Shown here one piece after another: positions 46,121-54,238 of a DNA stretch of 55,327 nucleotides. The notes beneath the pieces are model-generated. The model was not told the DNA's origin. It made no database searches and worked only from the letters and a program-made list of their open reading frames with translations. Each line of letters starts with the position of its first letter. The first letter of the stretch is position 1. The stretch is from UBA9647 sp049522195. GTDB taxonomy: Bacteria > Bacteroidota > Ignavibacteria > UBA10030. The translations under genes were made by a program, and so were the position numbers. The DNA lies in the NCBI GenBank assembly GCA_049522195.1, contig JBEKOB010000025.1, positions 1 through 55,327 on the forward strand, in the 5' to 3' direction.

Positions 46121-47560
46121 TTACCTTAGGAGTAACATCTTCTTCGTCTCGACATAGCTGCCTGCATGGATTTGGTAGAAGTATGTGCCACTCGTCAGCT
46201 TCGATGCATCCAGCGGCACCGAATGATTCCCAACCCCAAGCCTTCCTTCGAAGGCAGTCATAACTTCCTGACCAAGAACGTTAAATATCTTCAGCGTTAC
46301 GAGCTGCTCGCTAGGGAGAGAGAATCGAATCGTCGTCGATGGATTGAACGGGTTCGGATAGTTCTGGCTCAATTCATACATCATTGCCACTGAGGACCAG
46401 GGGTCTTCAATCGTAGTCGCTCCAGGAAGCGTAATTTTCACGACGTTTTGGAGTCCCACCATAATACCCTGCGTCGAAGAACCGAAAGCAACGTTCTTCA
46501 AATCAGTAGCGGAACTTGGGGACGGCGGATTGAGGGGCGTCCACGTTGTTCCATTGTCGTAAGATATCCAGGCCTTTGAACCCGAAGTACCAAAGCCGGT
46601 CGCGACAACGGTGTTTGTTCCGCGAATAGCCCTTACCGTCATCGGTTTCGCATCCACATGCCCCACGCCAGGCTGCACACTGATCGTGTCGCTCCAGGTC
46701 TTGCCACCATCGGTTGTCTTGCACAGATAGTTGCTGTTGTTGGTGGATGTCGAGTAGGCTCTCCTGGAAACCGCGAAGCCCGTATTATTGTCCTTGAACG
46801 TCAAAGACAATATGGAATAGTTTGTCGCCGGACCACTTGGAAGTGTTACTCTGAACCACGACCACGTACCTCCGCCGTCGGTTGTCTTCAAGATGCCCGG
46901 CGGATCGTTCGATGTATTGTACAGGGAAAGCCATGCGGTCTTGCCATACGCTTCCATCGCGCCCCCGTACGTTACGGAGCCCGCATAAATACCATCTGTT
47001 TTCAAAGAATCGGTCGGGAAATTCGTGAATCGCGTCCATGTCTTTCCACCATCAACGCTCCGGGTCACGAAAACGCCTTGTGCATCAGCTGCGTCTCCAT
47101 ACGCCACGAGCGAATCTTGGCCGACATACTTCACGCCGTCGGCAAAGGCGACATCAGGGGTCGAATACGATGTTACCGTATCCCATTTTACGCCCGCGTT
47201 CGTCGTCCTTAGGATTTCACCCGTTGTAAGAGCAACGAAAGCGGTGTTCGCGTCTTTCGCAGTAATCATACTGATACCAGCAGAGCTGATACCGGAGTTC
47301 TTGTAAACGAGCCTCTTCACCCAGGTGGTCCCGTTGTCCGTCGAGAGAAAGACATAGTTGTCACCTTGGTACAATGCTGAAATCGGCGCGGCTTGAAGCC
47401 AGATAACGCCAGACGGCAGGTATTCAACAGATCTGAACTGATAATTCTTCACCGAGTCTCCGGCGGAGAGCGCCAAGATCTGCGTCATCTGCACCTGCCC
47501 GACCGCAAGAGCAACTAGGAGCAGCTGCAGACCCACAGCAAAAATGATCAAACGTCTCAT
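46121..47560 (-). CDS. YCF48/BNR-repeat secreted protein with T9SS sorting domain
   Basis: A 479-residue exported protein: signal MRRLIIFAVGLQLLLVALAVG, then a beta-propeller of YCF48/sialidase-like (BNR) repeats. Repeat cores are visible as STDNGTTWVKRL, RTTNAGVKWDTVT, SVDGGKTWTRF, TTDGGGTWSWF, TTDGGKTWSDT and YDNGTTWTPL. The C-terminal 80 residues form a T9SS type A sorting domain (NYPNPFNPSTTIRFSLP, LGQEVMTAFEG, SGTYFYQIHAGS, KKMLLLR). The ATG at 47560 has GGAGG at good spacing. Such proteins are surface-exposed; the ligand is unknown. It shares an operon direction with the receptor-PorV chimera and the intact LacI upstream, which hints at a carbohydrate-related role. Confidence 0.9.
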   Translation of the reverse strand: MRRLIIFAVGLQLLLVALAVGQVQMTQILALSAGDSVKNYQFRSVEYLPSGVIWLQAAPISALYQGDNYVFLSTDNGTTWVKRLVYKNSGISSAGISMITAKDANTAFVALTTGEILRTTNAGVKWDTVTSYSTPDVAFADGVKYVGQDSLVAYGDAADAQGVFVTRSVDGGKTWTRFTNFPTDSLKTDGIYAGSVTYGGAMEAYGKTAWLSLYNTSNDPPGILKTTDGGGTWSWFRVTLPSGPATNYSILSLTFKDNNTGFAVSRRAYSTSTNNSNYLCKTTDGGKTWSDTISVQPGVGHVDAKPMTVRAIRGTNTVVATGFGTSGSKAWISYDNGTTWTPLNPPSPSSATDLKNVAFGSSTQGIMVGLQNVVKITLPGATTIEDPWSSVAMMYELSQNYPNPFNPSTTIRFSLPSEQLVTLKIFNVLGQEVMTAFEGRLGVGNHSVPLDASKLTSGTYFYQIHAGSYVETKKMLLLR

Positions 47561-47593
47561 AGAACCTCCAAAATGAGCTGAATGTAACATGAT

Positions 47594-47610
47594 AGGATCA
47601 TCGTGATCCT
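47594..47610. repeat. Short palindrome upstream of the YCF48 gene
   Basis: AGGATCA-TCG-TGATCCT, 34 bp before the YCF48 start codon on the minus strand. It could be an operator or a transcript hairpin. A T-rich stretch follows on the plus strand only, where no gene lies upstream. Confidence 0.5.
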
Positions 47611-47704
47611 CTTTTATTTAGCCTTCAGCACTGTTTCAAATATGCTTGCCAAAATCCTCCTTTTGGTTTGGTTAGCGACCAGTGGATGCTTGAAAGCGAA
47701 TAAC

Positions 47705-48145
47705 TTAAAAACCTACTGCGATGGCAATTGTATTCAGATTGCCGAAAACACCAAATTTGTTGTAGGCATAGTCCACTTCAAGCGTCGCAATGCCTTCAAA
47801 TTGGTAGCGGACCCCTGCATCCAATGCTAAGCCATCCTCCGCGCCTTTCTTGGCGAGTGACCGATATCCCTCGCGCACAAAGAGCATTTCGTAGCCAACC
47901 AGTGTCACATTGATGACATACGTCCCCGGCGGAATATTGAGAATGGTATATCTGCCATCAAGATCGGTGGCCGCGCCCATGGTGGTACCCTCGAGCACCA
48001 CATTACAGCCGATGAGCGGCTCCCCCGTTTTCTTGTCTTTGACGGTTCCTGCGATTTTGCCATTCGTACCGGCAAGAGCTTGGGAAAGACCGGCCGCGAA
48101 CAGCATGATCATCGCAGGGAGGATGAATCTAGAAAGTCGTCTCAT
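47705..48145 (-). CDS. Chimeric ORF: TonB-receptor N-terminal domain fused to a PorV-like C-terminus
   Basis: A 146-residue exported protein built of two unrelated pieces. Residues 1-25 are a signal (FILPAMIMLFAAGLSQALA). Residues about 28-86 are a carboxypeptidase-regulatory-like domain of the kind that begins TonB receptors (IAGTVKDKKTGEPLIGCNVV, ATDLDGRYTILNIPPGTY, VTLVGYE). From residue 87 on, MLFVREGYRSLAKKGAEDGL and LEVDYAYNKFGVFGNLNTIA match the last strands of PorV/PorQ-type beta-barrels. The join, near 47890, is in frame. It is likely the scar of a deletion that removed a receptor body and most of a PorV gene. Whether the product is stable is unknown. Confidence 0.75.
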   Translation of the reverse strand: MRRLSRFILPAMIMLFAAGLSQALAGTNGKIAGTVKDKKTGEPLIGCNVVLEGTTMGAATDLDGRYTILNIPPGTYVINVTLVGYEMLFVREGYRSLAKKGAEDGLALDAGVRYQFEGIATLEVDYAYNKFGVFGNLNTIAIAVGF

Positions 48146-48225
48146 TGAAATATTCTGACCTCGTGTTAGTTGTCTTCGGATCACAACGAGATACGTTTGT
48201 GAAGCGGGTCCTCGAGAAGCAAACA

Positions 48226-49272
48226 CTAAGCCGCTGTTTCGCTCGCTACACGAATTCGGGAGTCAAGGCTCCCGGCAGTCTTACGAACGATCAGCTTCGG
48301 CACGAACATCGTATGGACCGGTTCGCGTTTCGGTTCTTCCAATCTGGCCAGGAGTACATCGGCGGCCAGAACACCCATTTCATACATTGGCTGGCGCATC
48401 GTCGTCAGACCGAGATGAGTGGCGAGCTCAATATCATCGAATCCAACGATCGAAATGTCATCCGGACATTTCAGCCCTGCCTCACCGAGCGCGGTAAGCG
48501 CCCCGGCAGCCTGGATATCGCTCGAGACGAAAATTGCGGTCGGCATTTTCTTGCCCAGAGCGATGAACTGCTGCATGATCTCGTATCCCGACTCTCGCGT
48601 GAAGCCATCCAGCCTTGGAGAGGAACTGTTCTTGACGAGTGCGGCATCGATTGGAAGAGCTGCCTCTTCCATGGCTTTGCGGAACCCCCTGAGCCGTTCC
48701 CTCGCCGGGATGCTCTCGATGTTCGCATTCAACATTCCGATGCGGTGATGTCCGAAAGCGATAAGGTGATTCGTCGCTTCGTACGCTCCCTGCTGGTTAT
48801 CGACTGCCAGAGAATCAAAACTCTTGTGGTATGCGTCGACGAGCACCAGCGGAGTTCTGTGGTTCAGGAACTGTTCGACAAAAGTCTCGGGCATTCTCAT
48901 GGAAAAGAAGAGAATGCCGTCTACCCTGTTGCGTAACACGTGGTGCCGCAGCGACTCTTCCACCTGATCGGGGTGATTCACGCCGCAGAGGATGAGATCA
49001 CAGTCAAGCCCGCTGAGTTTTGACTGCACGCCCTGCAGAATCTCCATGAAAAAGAAGGTGGTGAAAAACGGTATGACCGCCATGATCGAATTCGTACGCT
49101 TTCGGGCAAGTCCGCGTGCGTACGGATGCGGCCGATAGCTCAGGCGATTAGCGACGCGAAGGACTCTTTCTCGTGTTTCCTTGGAGACGCTTGGATGGTC
49201 GTTGAATACCCGGGAAACGGTACCGATGCCTACCTTCGCCTCGCGAGCGATATCATAGATCGTTGGGGGCAA
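48226..49272 (-). CDS. LacI-family transcriptional regulator
   Basis: A 348-residue repressor, intact paralogue of the frameshifted copy at 44349-45403. The N-terminal HTH (TIYDIAREAKVGIGTVSRVFND), hinge helix region (YRPHPYARGLARKRTN) and periplasmic-binding-like effector domain (ILCGVNHPDQVEE, VDGILFFSMRMPE, ISIVGFDDIELATHLGLTTM, VPKLIVRK) are complete. The frame stays open upstream to 49302, but that codon lies inside the operator. The TTG at 49272 is chosen because it stands 13 nt after the operator, as in the paralogue. It probably binds its own operator and possibly that of the Sus operon. Effector: perhaps a maltodextrin (inference from the neighbourhood). Confidence 0.92.
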   Translation of the reverse strand: MPPTIYDIAREAKVGIGTVSRVFNDHPSVSKETRERVLRVANRLSYRPHPYARGLARKRTNSIMAVIPFFTTFFFMEILQGVQSKLSGLDCDLILCGVNHPDQVEESLRHHVLRNRVDGILFFSMRMPETFVEQFLNHRTPLVLVDAYHKSFDSLAVDNQQGAYEATNHLIAFGHHRIGMLNANIESIPARERLRGFRKAMEEAALPIDAALVKNSSSPRLDGFTRESGYEIMQQFIALGKKMPTAIFVSSDIQAAGALTALGEAGLKCPDDISIVGFDDIELATHLGLTTMRQPMYEMGVLAADVLLARLEEPKREPVHTMFVPKLIVRKTAGSLDSRIRVASETAA

Positions 49273-49285
49273 GAACCGATTTTCT

Positions 49286-49329
49286 TGGAAGGGCTTCCAC
49301 AAATTTAGATATTAATAAGAGAGAGTCAA
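49286..49329 (-). promoter_or_regulatory. Promoter with LacI-type operator upstream of the intact LacI
   Basis: On the minus strand: -35 TTGACT (49324-49329), 16 nt, -10 TAAATT (49302-49307), then the dyad TGGAAG-CC-CTTCCA (49286-49299), and 13 nt to the TTG start. The arrangement is the same, base for base in spacing, as at 45417-45460. It implies autoregulation and probable cross-regulation. Confidence 0.8.
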
Positions 49330-49777
49330 GCGAAAAACGCAGTTATGAGAACGTAGGAGATGACCAACATTTCACCACAACATAGCACTACGACATCGAA
49401 TAGAGTAGCCATTGGGGCGAATCAGAATTGGTTGTGAACAGAGATGAACGGATCCTAGCATCGCGCCGCACTAGCGCCTCCCGCGATTGTTCATCGTCTC
49501 CATTCGACGACGAATGGTCAGAGTTATTGACAAAACGGCGCGACAAAACTCGACGAGGAATTATAGACAAACCCGTGAGAGCGAACCTCTGCTCATATTG
49601 CGTTGTGAATTGTCGTGTGAAGTTGGCAAGATTCTCCTCAGGTCAACCAGGATAGATAAGTGCGAGAAAGCCCAACAAAACCGCGCGAATATTTTCGCGA
49701 TTTCTGAGGAAAAACTCGATCTGGCTTGCTCGGAATTGCTCAGGAAAACGGAGGATGTTGGTGCAGAAGCATAGTAC
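49330..49777. other. Non-coding stretch between LacI and HU
   Basis: About 450 bp. Several short open frames on both strands lack ribosome-binding sites and protein-like composition. Apart from the HU terminator at its right end, nothing was recognised. Confidence 0.5.
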
Positions 49778-49811
49778 AAAAAAAAGCGCCGGCATTGCTT
49801 GATGTCGGCGC
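49778..49811 (-). terminator. Rho-independent terminator of the HU gene
   Basis: Minus strand: GCGCCGACAT-CAAGCA-ATGCCGGCGC followed by eight T, 25 bp after the HU stop. A long GC-rich stem with one mismatch. Confidence 0.92.
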
Positions 49812-49836
49812 TCAAAAACACTGAGGAAAACTGGGC

Positions 49837-50127
49837 TTATTTCTTGATTCCCAGCACTGCTTCTTTCGCTGCTTTCGCAACTCTGAATTTCACTACGGTT
49901 TTCGCTGGAATCTGAATCTGTTCGCCCGTAGCCGGGTTGCGACCGATGCGTGCTTTTCGCGCTACCAGCACCAGTTTTCCGATGCCCGGCAATGTGAAGG
50001 AATTTTGCGCTTCTCGATATGACAGATGCGCCATTTCCTCAAGTATTGCCACGGCTGTTTTTTTCTTGAGCTCAAATTTGCTGGCTAAATGTGCAGCAAT
50101 CTGGCTCTTTGACATCGGTTTTCCCAT
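49837..50127 (-). CDS. HU-family DNA-binding protein
   Basis: A 96-residue nucleoid protein of the HU/IHF family. The N-terminal helices MSKSQIAAHLASKFELKKKT and AVAILEEMAHL lead to the saddle FTLPGIGKLVLVARKARIGR. The beta-arm signature GRNPATGEQIQIPAKTVVKF is textbook, and KAAKEAVLGIKK ends the protein. It bends DNA and may assist regulation or recombination. The ATG at 50127 has GAGAGGA eight bases upstream. It has its own promoter (50239-50266) and terminator, so it is monocistronic. Confidence 0.95.
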   Translation of the reverse strand: MGKPMSKSQIAAHLASKFELKKKTAVAILEEMAHLSYREAQNSFTLPGIGKLVLVARKARIGRNPATGEQIQIPAKTVVKFRVAKAAKEAVLGIKK

Positions 50128-50238
50128 AAGAAAGTCCTCTCTATAAAATTGTGGAGAGTAGTGTAGTTAGTTAAAGAACACTTGAAACAAAAACCTGTAG
50201 GCCTTTATAGGGTCAAGCAACCACTAAATTCCCTAGCA

Positions 50239-50266
50239 AATATAAGGGTTTTGAAACGAATGTCAA
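50239..50266 (-). promoter_or_regulatory. Likely promoter of the HU gene
   Basis: Minus strand TTGACA (50261-50266), 16-nt spacer, TATATT (50239-50244), about 110 bp before the HU start. Same spacing as the two LacI promoters. Confidence 0.65.
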
Positions 50267-50940
50267 CAACAAAATGACAATTGTTCAATATTTACGGGCA
50301 TTGTCTCGGCATCTCGAATTGCGATCCATCATGTCCCACAATTTCTTCGTACTCAACGACTTACAGGCGCAAGAAAACGCCAATGAAATCAGGGGGTCCG
50401 CGATTTTCACCAACGCGCCATCAAATGTAACAATTCGCTCGGGAGTCCATACAGAGAATCTTTCGGACTCGTGCTGCAATGGATCCTCTCACCCCACCTC
50501 AAAAAGAACTCTTGCGATGTGTTCTCATTTCGCATCTCAATCCAACGTGATTGAGATGCCCCTCAAGGAAAGTTTGCTTGAAGTGCGAACTCGTCACAGA
50601 AAATTTTCTGTACCATGTTCGGACTCAGTTCTCTGCGAGTTGCCGGAAATGAGTGCAAGTATCTTTGAGTGTGATCGATCCATTCGCCCTCTCAATGTCC
50701 TTTTCACTCTCGCTGCACTTTCCCATTCATAACAAACAGATAATCTTTTTTGTCTTGTGTTTGTGGTTTTTGTTCGGTAGGTTTGCTCCGTCACAATTCC
50801 AGAGTGCCTTCACTTTTTTCCTTCAACTGTACCAAGCACGCCGTGGATCTGCACTTTTGTAACTTTACTCCGACAAATCACAACCAGAAGTGTTTTCAGT
50901 CCGATTCAACCAACAATCATCTACCCTACAGGAGGCTTGT
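50267..50940. other. Non-coding stretch upstream of the Oar-like receptor
   Basis: About 670 bp between the divergent HU promoter and the receptor start. A plus-strand open frame at 50274-50732 has no ribosome-binding site and looks like random composition. The only clear structure is a perfect 11-bp inverted repeat, GCATCTCAATC-CAACGT-GATTGAGATGC, at 50532-50559 without a T-run. No standard plus-strand promoter could be pinned down. Confidence 0.55.
50532..50559. repeat. Perfect 11-bp inverted repeat with 6-nt loop
   Basis: Arms GCATCTCAATC and GATTGAGATGC around CAACGT. It lies about 380 bp upstream of the TonB receptor start. It could be an operator or a stem-loop in a long leader. Confidence 0.6.
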
Positions 50941-53900
50941 ATGAAGCCAACCATTACCAAATGGTTTGCGGTAGCTTTTCTTGCATTTCTATGCATCGGG
51001 ACCTCCTCCCTGTTTGCTCAAGGTACCACGACTTCCGCAATCAATGGGAAGATCACGAGCACAAACGGCGAGGCGCTCCCGGGCGCCAATATCATCGCAA
51101 TCCACAATCCGAGCGGCACAATGTATGGGACCGGTTCCCGAACAGACGGCCGGTTCAATCTGCTTGGCCTTCGTCCGGGCGGACCTTATACCATTACCGT
51201 CTCGTTTGTCGGCTACAAACAAGACAAGCGTGACAACATCACACTGCAGCTGAGTCAGAACCTTGAGATGAACTTCACCATGGTCGAGCAGGCTGTCGAG
51301 GTCAGCGGTGTCACAGTCGTAAGCGAGCGCAACTCAGTGATGAGCTCTGCTCGCACCGGTGCCGCGATGAGCGTCAGCCGGGAGCAGCTCGAAGCAATCC
51401 CAACGACATCGCGCAACTTCACTGACGCGCTCAAGATGTCTCCACTGTTCGCTGGTTACAATGCGGGAGGTCGGAACAGCAAGTTCAATGATATCAAAAT
51501 TGACGGCGCGGTGTTCAACGACCTTTTTGGCCTCTCCGGCACCGGTCAACCGGGGGGCGGAGTAGGTACATCCATCAGCCTGGATGCACTTCAGGAATTT
51601 CAGGTCGTTATCGCACCCTTTGACGTCCGTCAGGGCGGTTTTACAGGCGGCGGCATCAACGCCATCACACGGAGTGGAACTAACAAGTTCACAGGATCCG
51701 CTTACTACTACGGACAAAACCAGGATTTCAGAGGCACCAGCCCCGACGACCTTAAACTGAAACTGGCCAACTATACAGACTACACAGGAGGATTCCGTGT
51801 CGGCGGCCCCGTGATCGAGAACAAGCTTTTCTTCTTCGTCAACGGCGAAATGCGTAAAAGGACGGATCCAATCGCGCGGGTTTTTGGGGCAGCATCGAAC
51901 GCTACGAATCAGTACGCCCTGAAGGTAGATAGCCTGAACAGGTTTATCAGCATCATAAAGGGCAAATACGGATACGATCCGGGCTCTTACACAGATCTCA
52001 CAAAAGAAAATCCCCTCAGCAAGGTATTTGTCCGCTTGGATTACAACCTGAGCCAAGAGCATCGCCTCTCATTGCGCAATAACTACGGCACTGGCTCCAG
52101 TGACAATGATCCGAGCAGTGGTGCGATCTTCCCTACGAATGAGCTATACAAGAACATGAACACAACCAACGGCACTGTGCTTCAACTGACCAGCGCATTC
52201 GGCAATACGATGGCGAACGAGCTGATCTTCGGGTACACCACCATTCGTGACAAGCGATCTATTTACGGCGCGTTGTTCCCTGAAGTCTGGATCAAAAACG
52301 CGGGACTCGGTGGCGGTATCGATCTTCGGGCCGGCGCGGAAACCTATTCCAATGCCAACGCGCTCGATCAGGACATCATCGAGTTCACAGACAATTTTAC
52401 GTATTTCATGGGTAATCACACATTCACCGTCGGGACGCAGAACTATTCGTTCAAGTTCTCGAACCTTTACATCCGCAATATTTACGGAAACTATGAGTTC
52501 ACGAGCCTTGACAATTTCTACGCCGGCAAACCATCCCGCTTCCAGTTGAGTTACTCGCTGCTCCCAGGTGTCGCGCAGCCAAGCGCAACCTTCCACGGCC
52601 TGCAGCTTGGCTTCTATGCCCAGGACGAATGGAGAATCTCGCCAACCTTGAAAGTCAACATCGGCTTGCGACTCGATATCCCGACATTCCCCGACGAGCC
52701 TCTCCACAATCCATCCATCGATACGTTGTTTGGTGGACAGGGATTGGCGACCACCAAGGTCCCGAGCGGTTTTCTCCTCTTCTCGCCGCGCGTCGGCTTC
52801 AACTATGACCCGACAGGCGACAGAACATGGCAAGTTCGCGGCGGCGCAGGAATTTTTACAGGCCGCATCAGTTATGTCTGGTTGTCCAATCAGTATGGCA
52901 ATACGGGTATGGATCTCGCACGGTTTGATGTCTCTGCGATTCCGTCGGGGTTCACCTTTCAACCCGATCCTTACCAGCAGTCCGGCAGCAGGTTGTCTCT
53001 CCTTACACCAATTACAACAACTGAGGTCGACCTGACCGATCCCGACTTCAAGATGCCGCAAGTGTTCCGCGTGAACCTCGGCGTCGATCGGGAACTGCCG
53101 CTTGGATTCGTGGGAACCATCGAGGGTCTGTTCACGAAAACTGTCAACGACATCATGTACCAGGATATCAGCCTCTCCGGTCCGCAAAGTTCGACCTTAA
53201 CGCCGGGAGGTACGCTTGTGGGCGACGGTCGGTATGTGTATGGAACGTGGAGCACTTCCTCGCTCCGATGGACAACGAAGCGCGTCAGTCCGAAATTCAC
53301 CAATGTCATCTACATGACAAACACGTCTGACGGCTATTCCTACAACATCACCGCTCAGCTGCAACGCGCACAAGTAACGGATGGTTGGTACGCCAATCTC
53401 GCCTATACGTACGGAATGTCAAAAGACAGAAATAGCATCGGATCAAGCCAAGCTCTTTCGCAATGGCGCTATAACCAGGTCTACAAAGATGCCAATAATC
53501 CGGATCTTGCCTACTCAACGTATGACCTCCGCCACCACTTGATTGGAATCGTGTCGTACAGGTTCGAAGCGGTGCCGCTCTTCGGTACGACGGTCTCGCT
53601 GGTTTATGAGGGAAGGTCGGGAGCTCCGATCACCTTCTACGTCAACGGAGATCTCAATGGCGACGGACAGACGTCAAACGACCTTGTCTACATACCGAAG
53701 GACGCCAATGACGTGATCCTGGTTTCCAGCGCCGGTGCTGTCCTTCCGAAGACAGATGTCGCGTACACGAACCTCGACACGTACATAAAGAATGACGACT
53801 ATCTCAGCTCCCACCGCGGTCAAGTGGCCGAACGGAATGGCGGCCGAACCCCGTGGAGCCACGCACTCGACTTCCGCCTGGCTCAGGAAATCCCAACATT

Positions 53901-54147
53901 TCCGGGGCACAAATTCGAAATCACGGTCGATCTTCAGAATATCCTGAATCTCATCAACCATAGCTGGGGCTATATCCCGTACATAGCCAACTACCAGGAC
54001 GATCTCCTCACATTCCACAGTCTCGATCCTGTGACAGGGCAGCCACGATTCCGCTGGACAAAGCCAAGTCCAACTGCTCACCCGTGGGTCAACGACAATC
54101 TCCTTTCCCGCTGGGGGGCAATGATCGGGCTCCGTTACTCGTTCTGA
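50941..54147 (+). CDS. Oar-like TonB-dependent outer-membrane receptor
   Basis: A 1068-residue receptor. The signal (MKPTITKWFAVAFLAFLCIG) is followed by a carboxypeptidase-regulatory domain (INGKITSTNGEALPGANIIA, TDGRFNLLGLRPGGPY, VSFVGYKQD) and a plug that has the Oar-type segments TTSRNFTDALKMSPLFAG, ISLDALQEFQVVIAPFDVRQ and GGINAITRSGTNKFTGSAYY. A large barrel then runs to the aromatic end WGAMIGLRYSF. AGGAGG lies seven bases before the ATG. Oar-like proteins handle proteins or peptides, or serve as adhesion/secretion receptors, more than sugars. No SusD partner follows, so it is not a SusCD pair. It is followed by a strong terminator and stands alone on the plus strand. Confidence 0.93.
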   Translation: MKPTITKWFAVAFLAFLCIGTSSLFAQGTTTSAINGKITSTNGEALPGANIIAIHNPSGTMYGTGSRTDGRFNLLGLRPGGPYTITVSFVGYKQDKRDNITLQLSQNLEMNFTMVEQAVEVSGVTVVSERNSVMSSARTGAAMSVSREQLEAIPTTSRNFTDALKMSPLFAGYNAGGRNSKFNDIKIDGAVFNDLFGLSGTGQPGGGVGTSISLDALQEFQVVIAPFDVRQGGFTGGGINAITRSGTNKFTGSAYYYGQNQDFRGTSPDDLKLKLANYTDYTGGFRVGGPVIENKLFFFVNGEMRKRTDPIARVFGAASNATNQYALKVDSLNRFISIIKGKYGYDPGSYTDLTKENPLSKVFVRLDYNLSQEHRLSLRNNYGTGSSDNDPSSGAIFPTNELYKNMNTTNGTVLQLTSAFGNTMANELIFGYTTIRDKRSIYGALFPEVWIKNAGLGGGIDLRAGAETYSNANALDQDIIEFTDNFTYFMGNHTFTVGTQNYSFKFSNLYIRNIYGNYEFTSLDNFYAGKPSRFQLSYSLLPGVAQPSATFHGLQLGFYAQDEWRISPTLKVNIGLRLDIPTFPDEPLHNPSIDTLFGGQGLATTKVPSGFLLFSPRVGFNYDPTGDRTWQVRGGAGIFTGRISYVWLSNQYGNTGMDLARFDVSAIPSGFTFQPDPYQQSGSRLSLLTPITTTEVDLTDPDFKMPQVFRVNLGVDRELPLGFVGTIEGLFTKTVNDIMYQDISLSGPQSSTLTPGGTLVGDGRYVYGTWSTSSLRWTTKRVSPKFTNVIYMTNTSDGYSYNITAQLQRAQVTDGWYANLAYTYGMSKDRNSIGSSQALSQWRYNQVYKDANNPDLAYSTYDLRHHLIGIVSYRFEAVPLFGTTVSLVYEGRSGAPITFYVNGDLNGDGQTSNDLVYIPKDANDVILVSSAGAVLPKTDVAYTNLDTYIKNDDYLSSHRGQVAERNGGRTPWSHALDFRLAQEIPTFPGHKFEITVDLQNILNLINHSWGYIPYIANYQDDLLTFHSLDPVTGQPRFRWTKPSPTAHPWVNDNLLSRWGAMIGLRYSF

Positions 54148-54167
54148 GAAGCATCGGTAATATCGAG

Positions 54168-54199
54168 GCCGCCTCCCGTCCCGGGGGGCGGCTTTTTTT
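54168..54199 (+). terminator. Rho-independent terminator of the Oar-like receptor
   Basis: GCCGCC-TCCCGTCCCGGG-GGGCGGC followed by seven T, 20 bp after the receptor stop. The GC stem is strong. Confidence 0.92.
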
Positions 54200-54238
54200 A
54201 TTACCGGGGTTGAAGCAACAGTCGACACGATCGCAAGA

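Noticed and set aside
50274..50732. Open frame of 152 codons on the plus strand upstream of the Oar-like receptor
   Set aside because: No ribosome-binding site, no recognisable motif, composition like random translation, and it contains the inverted repeat at 50532-50559.
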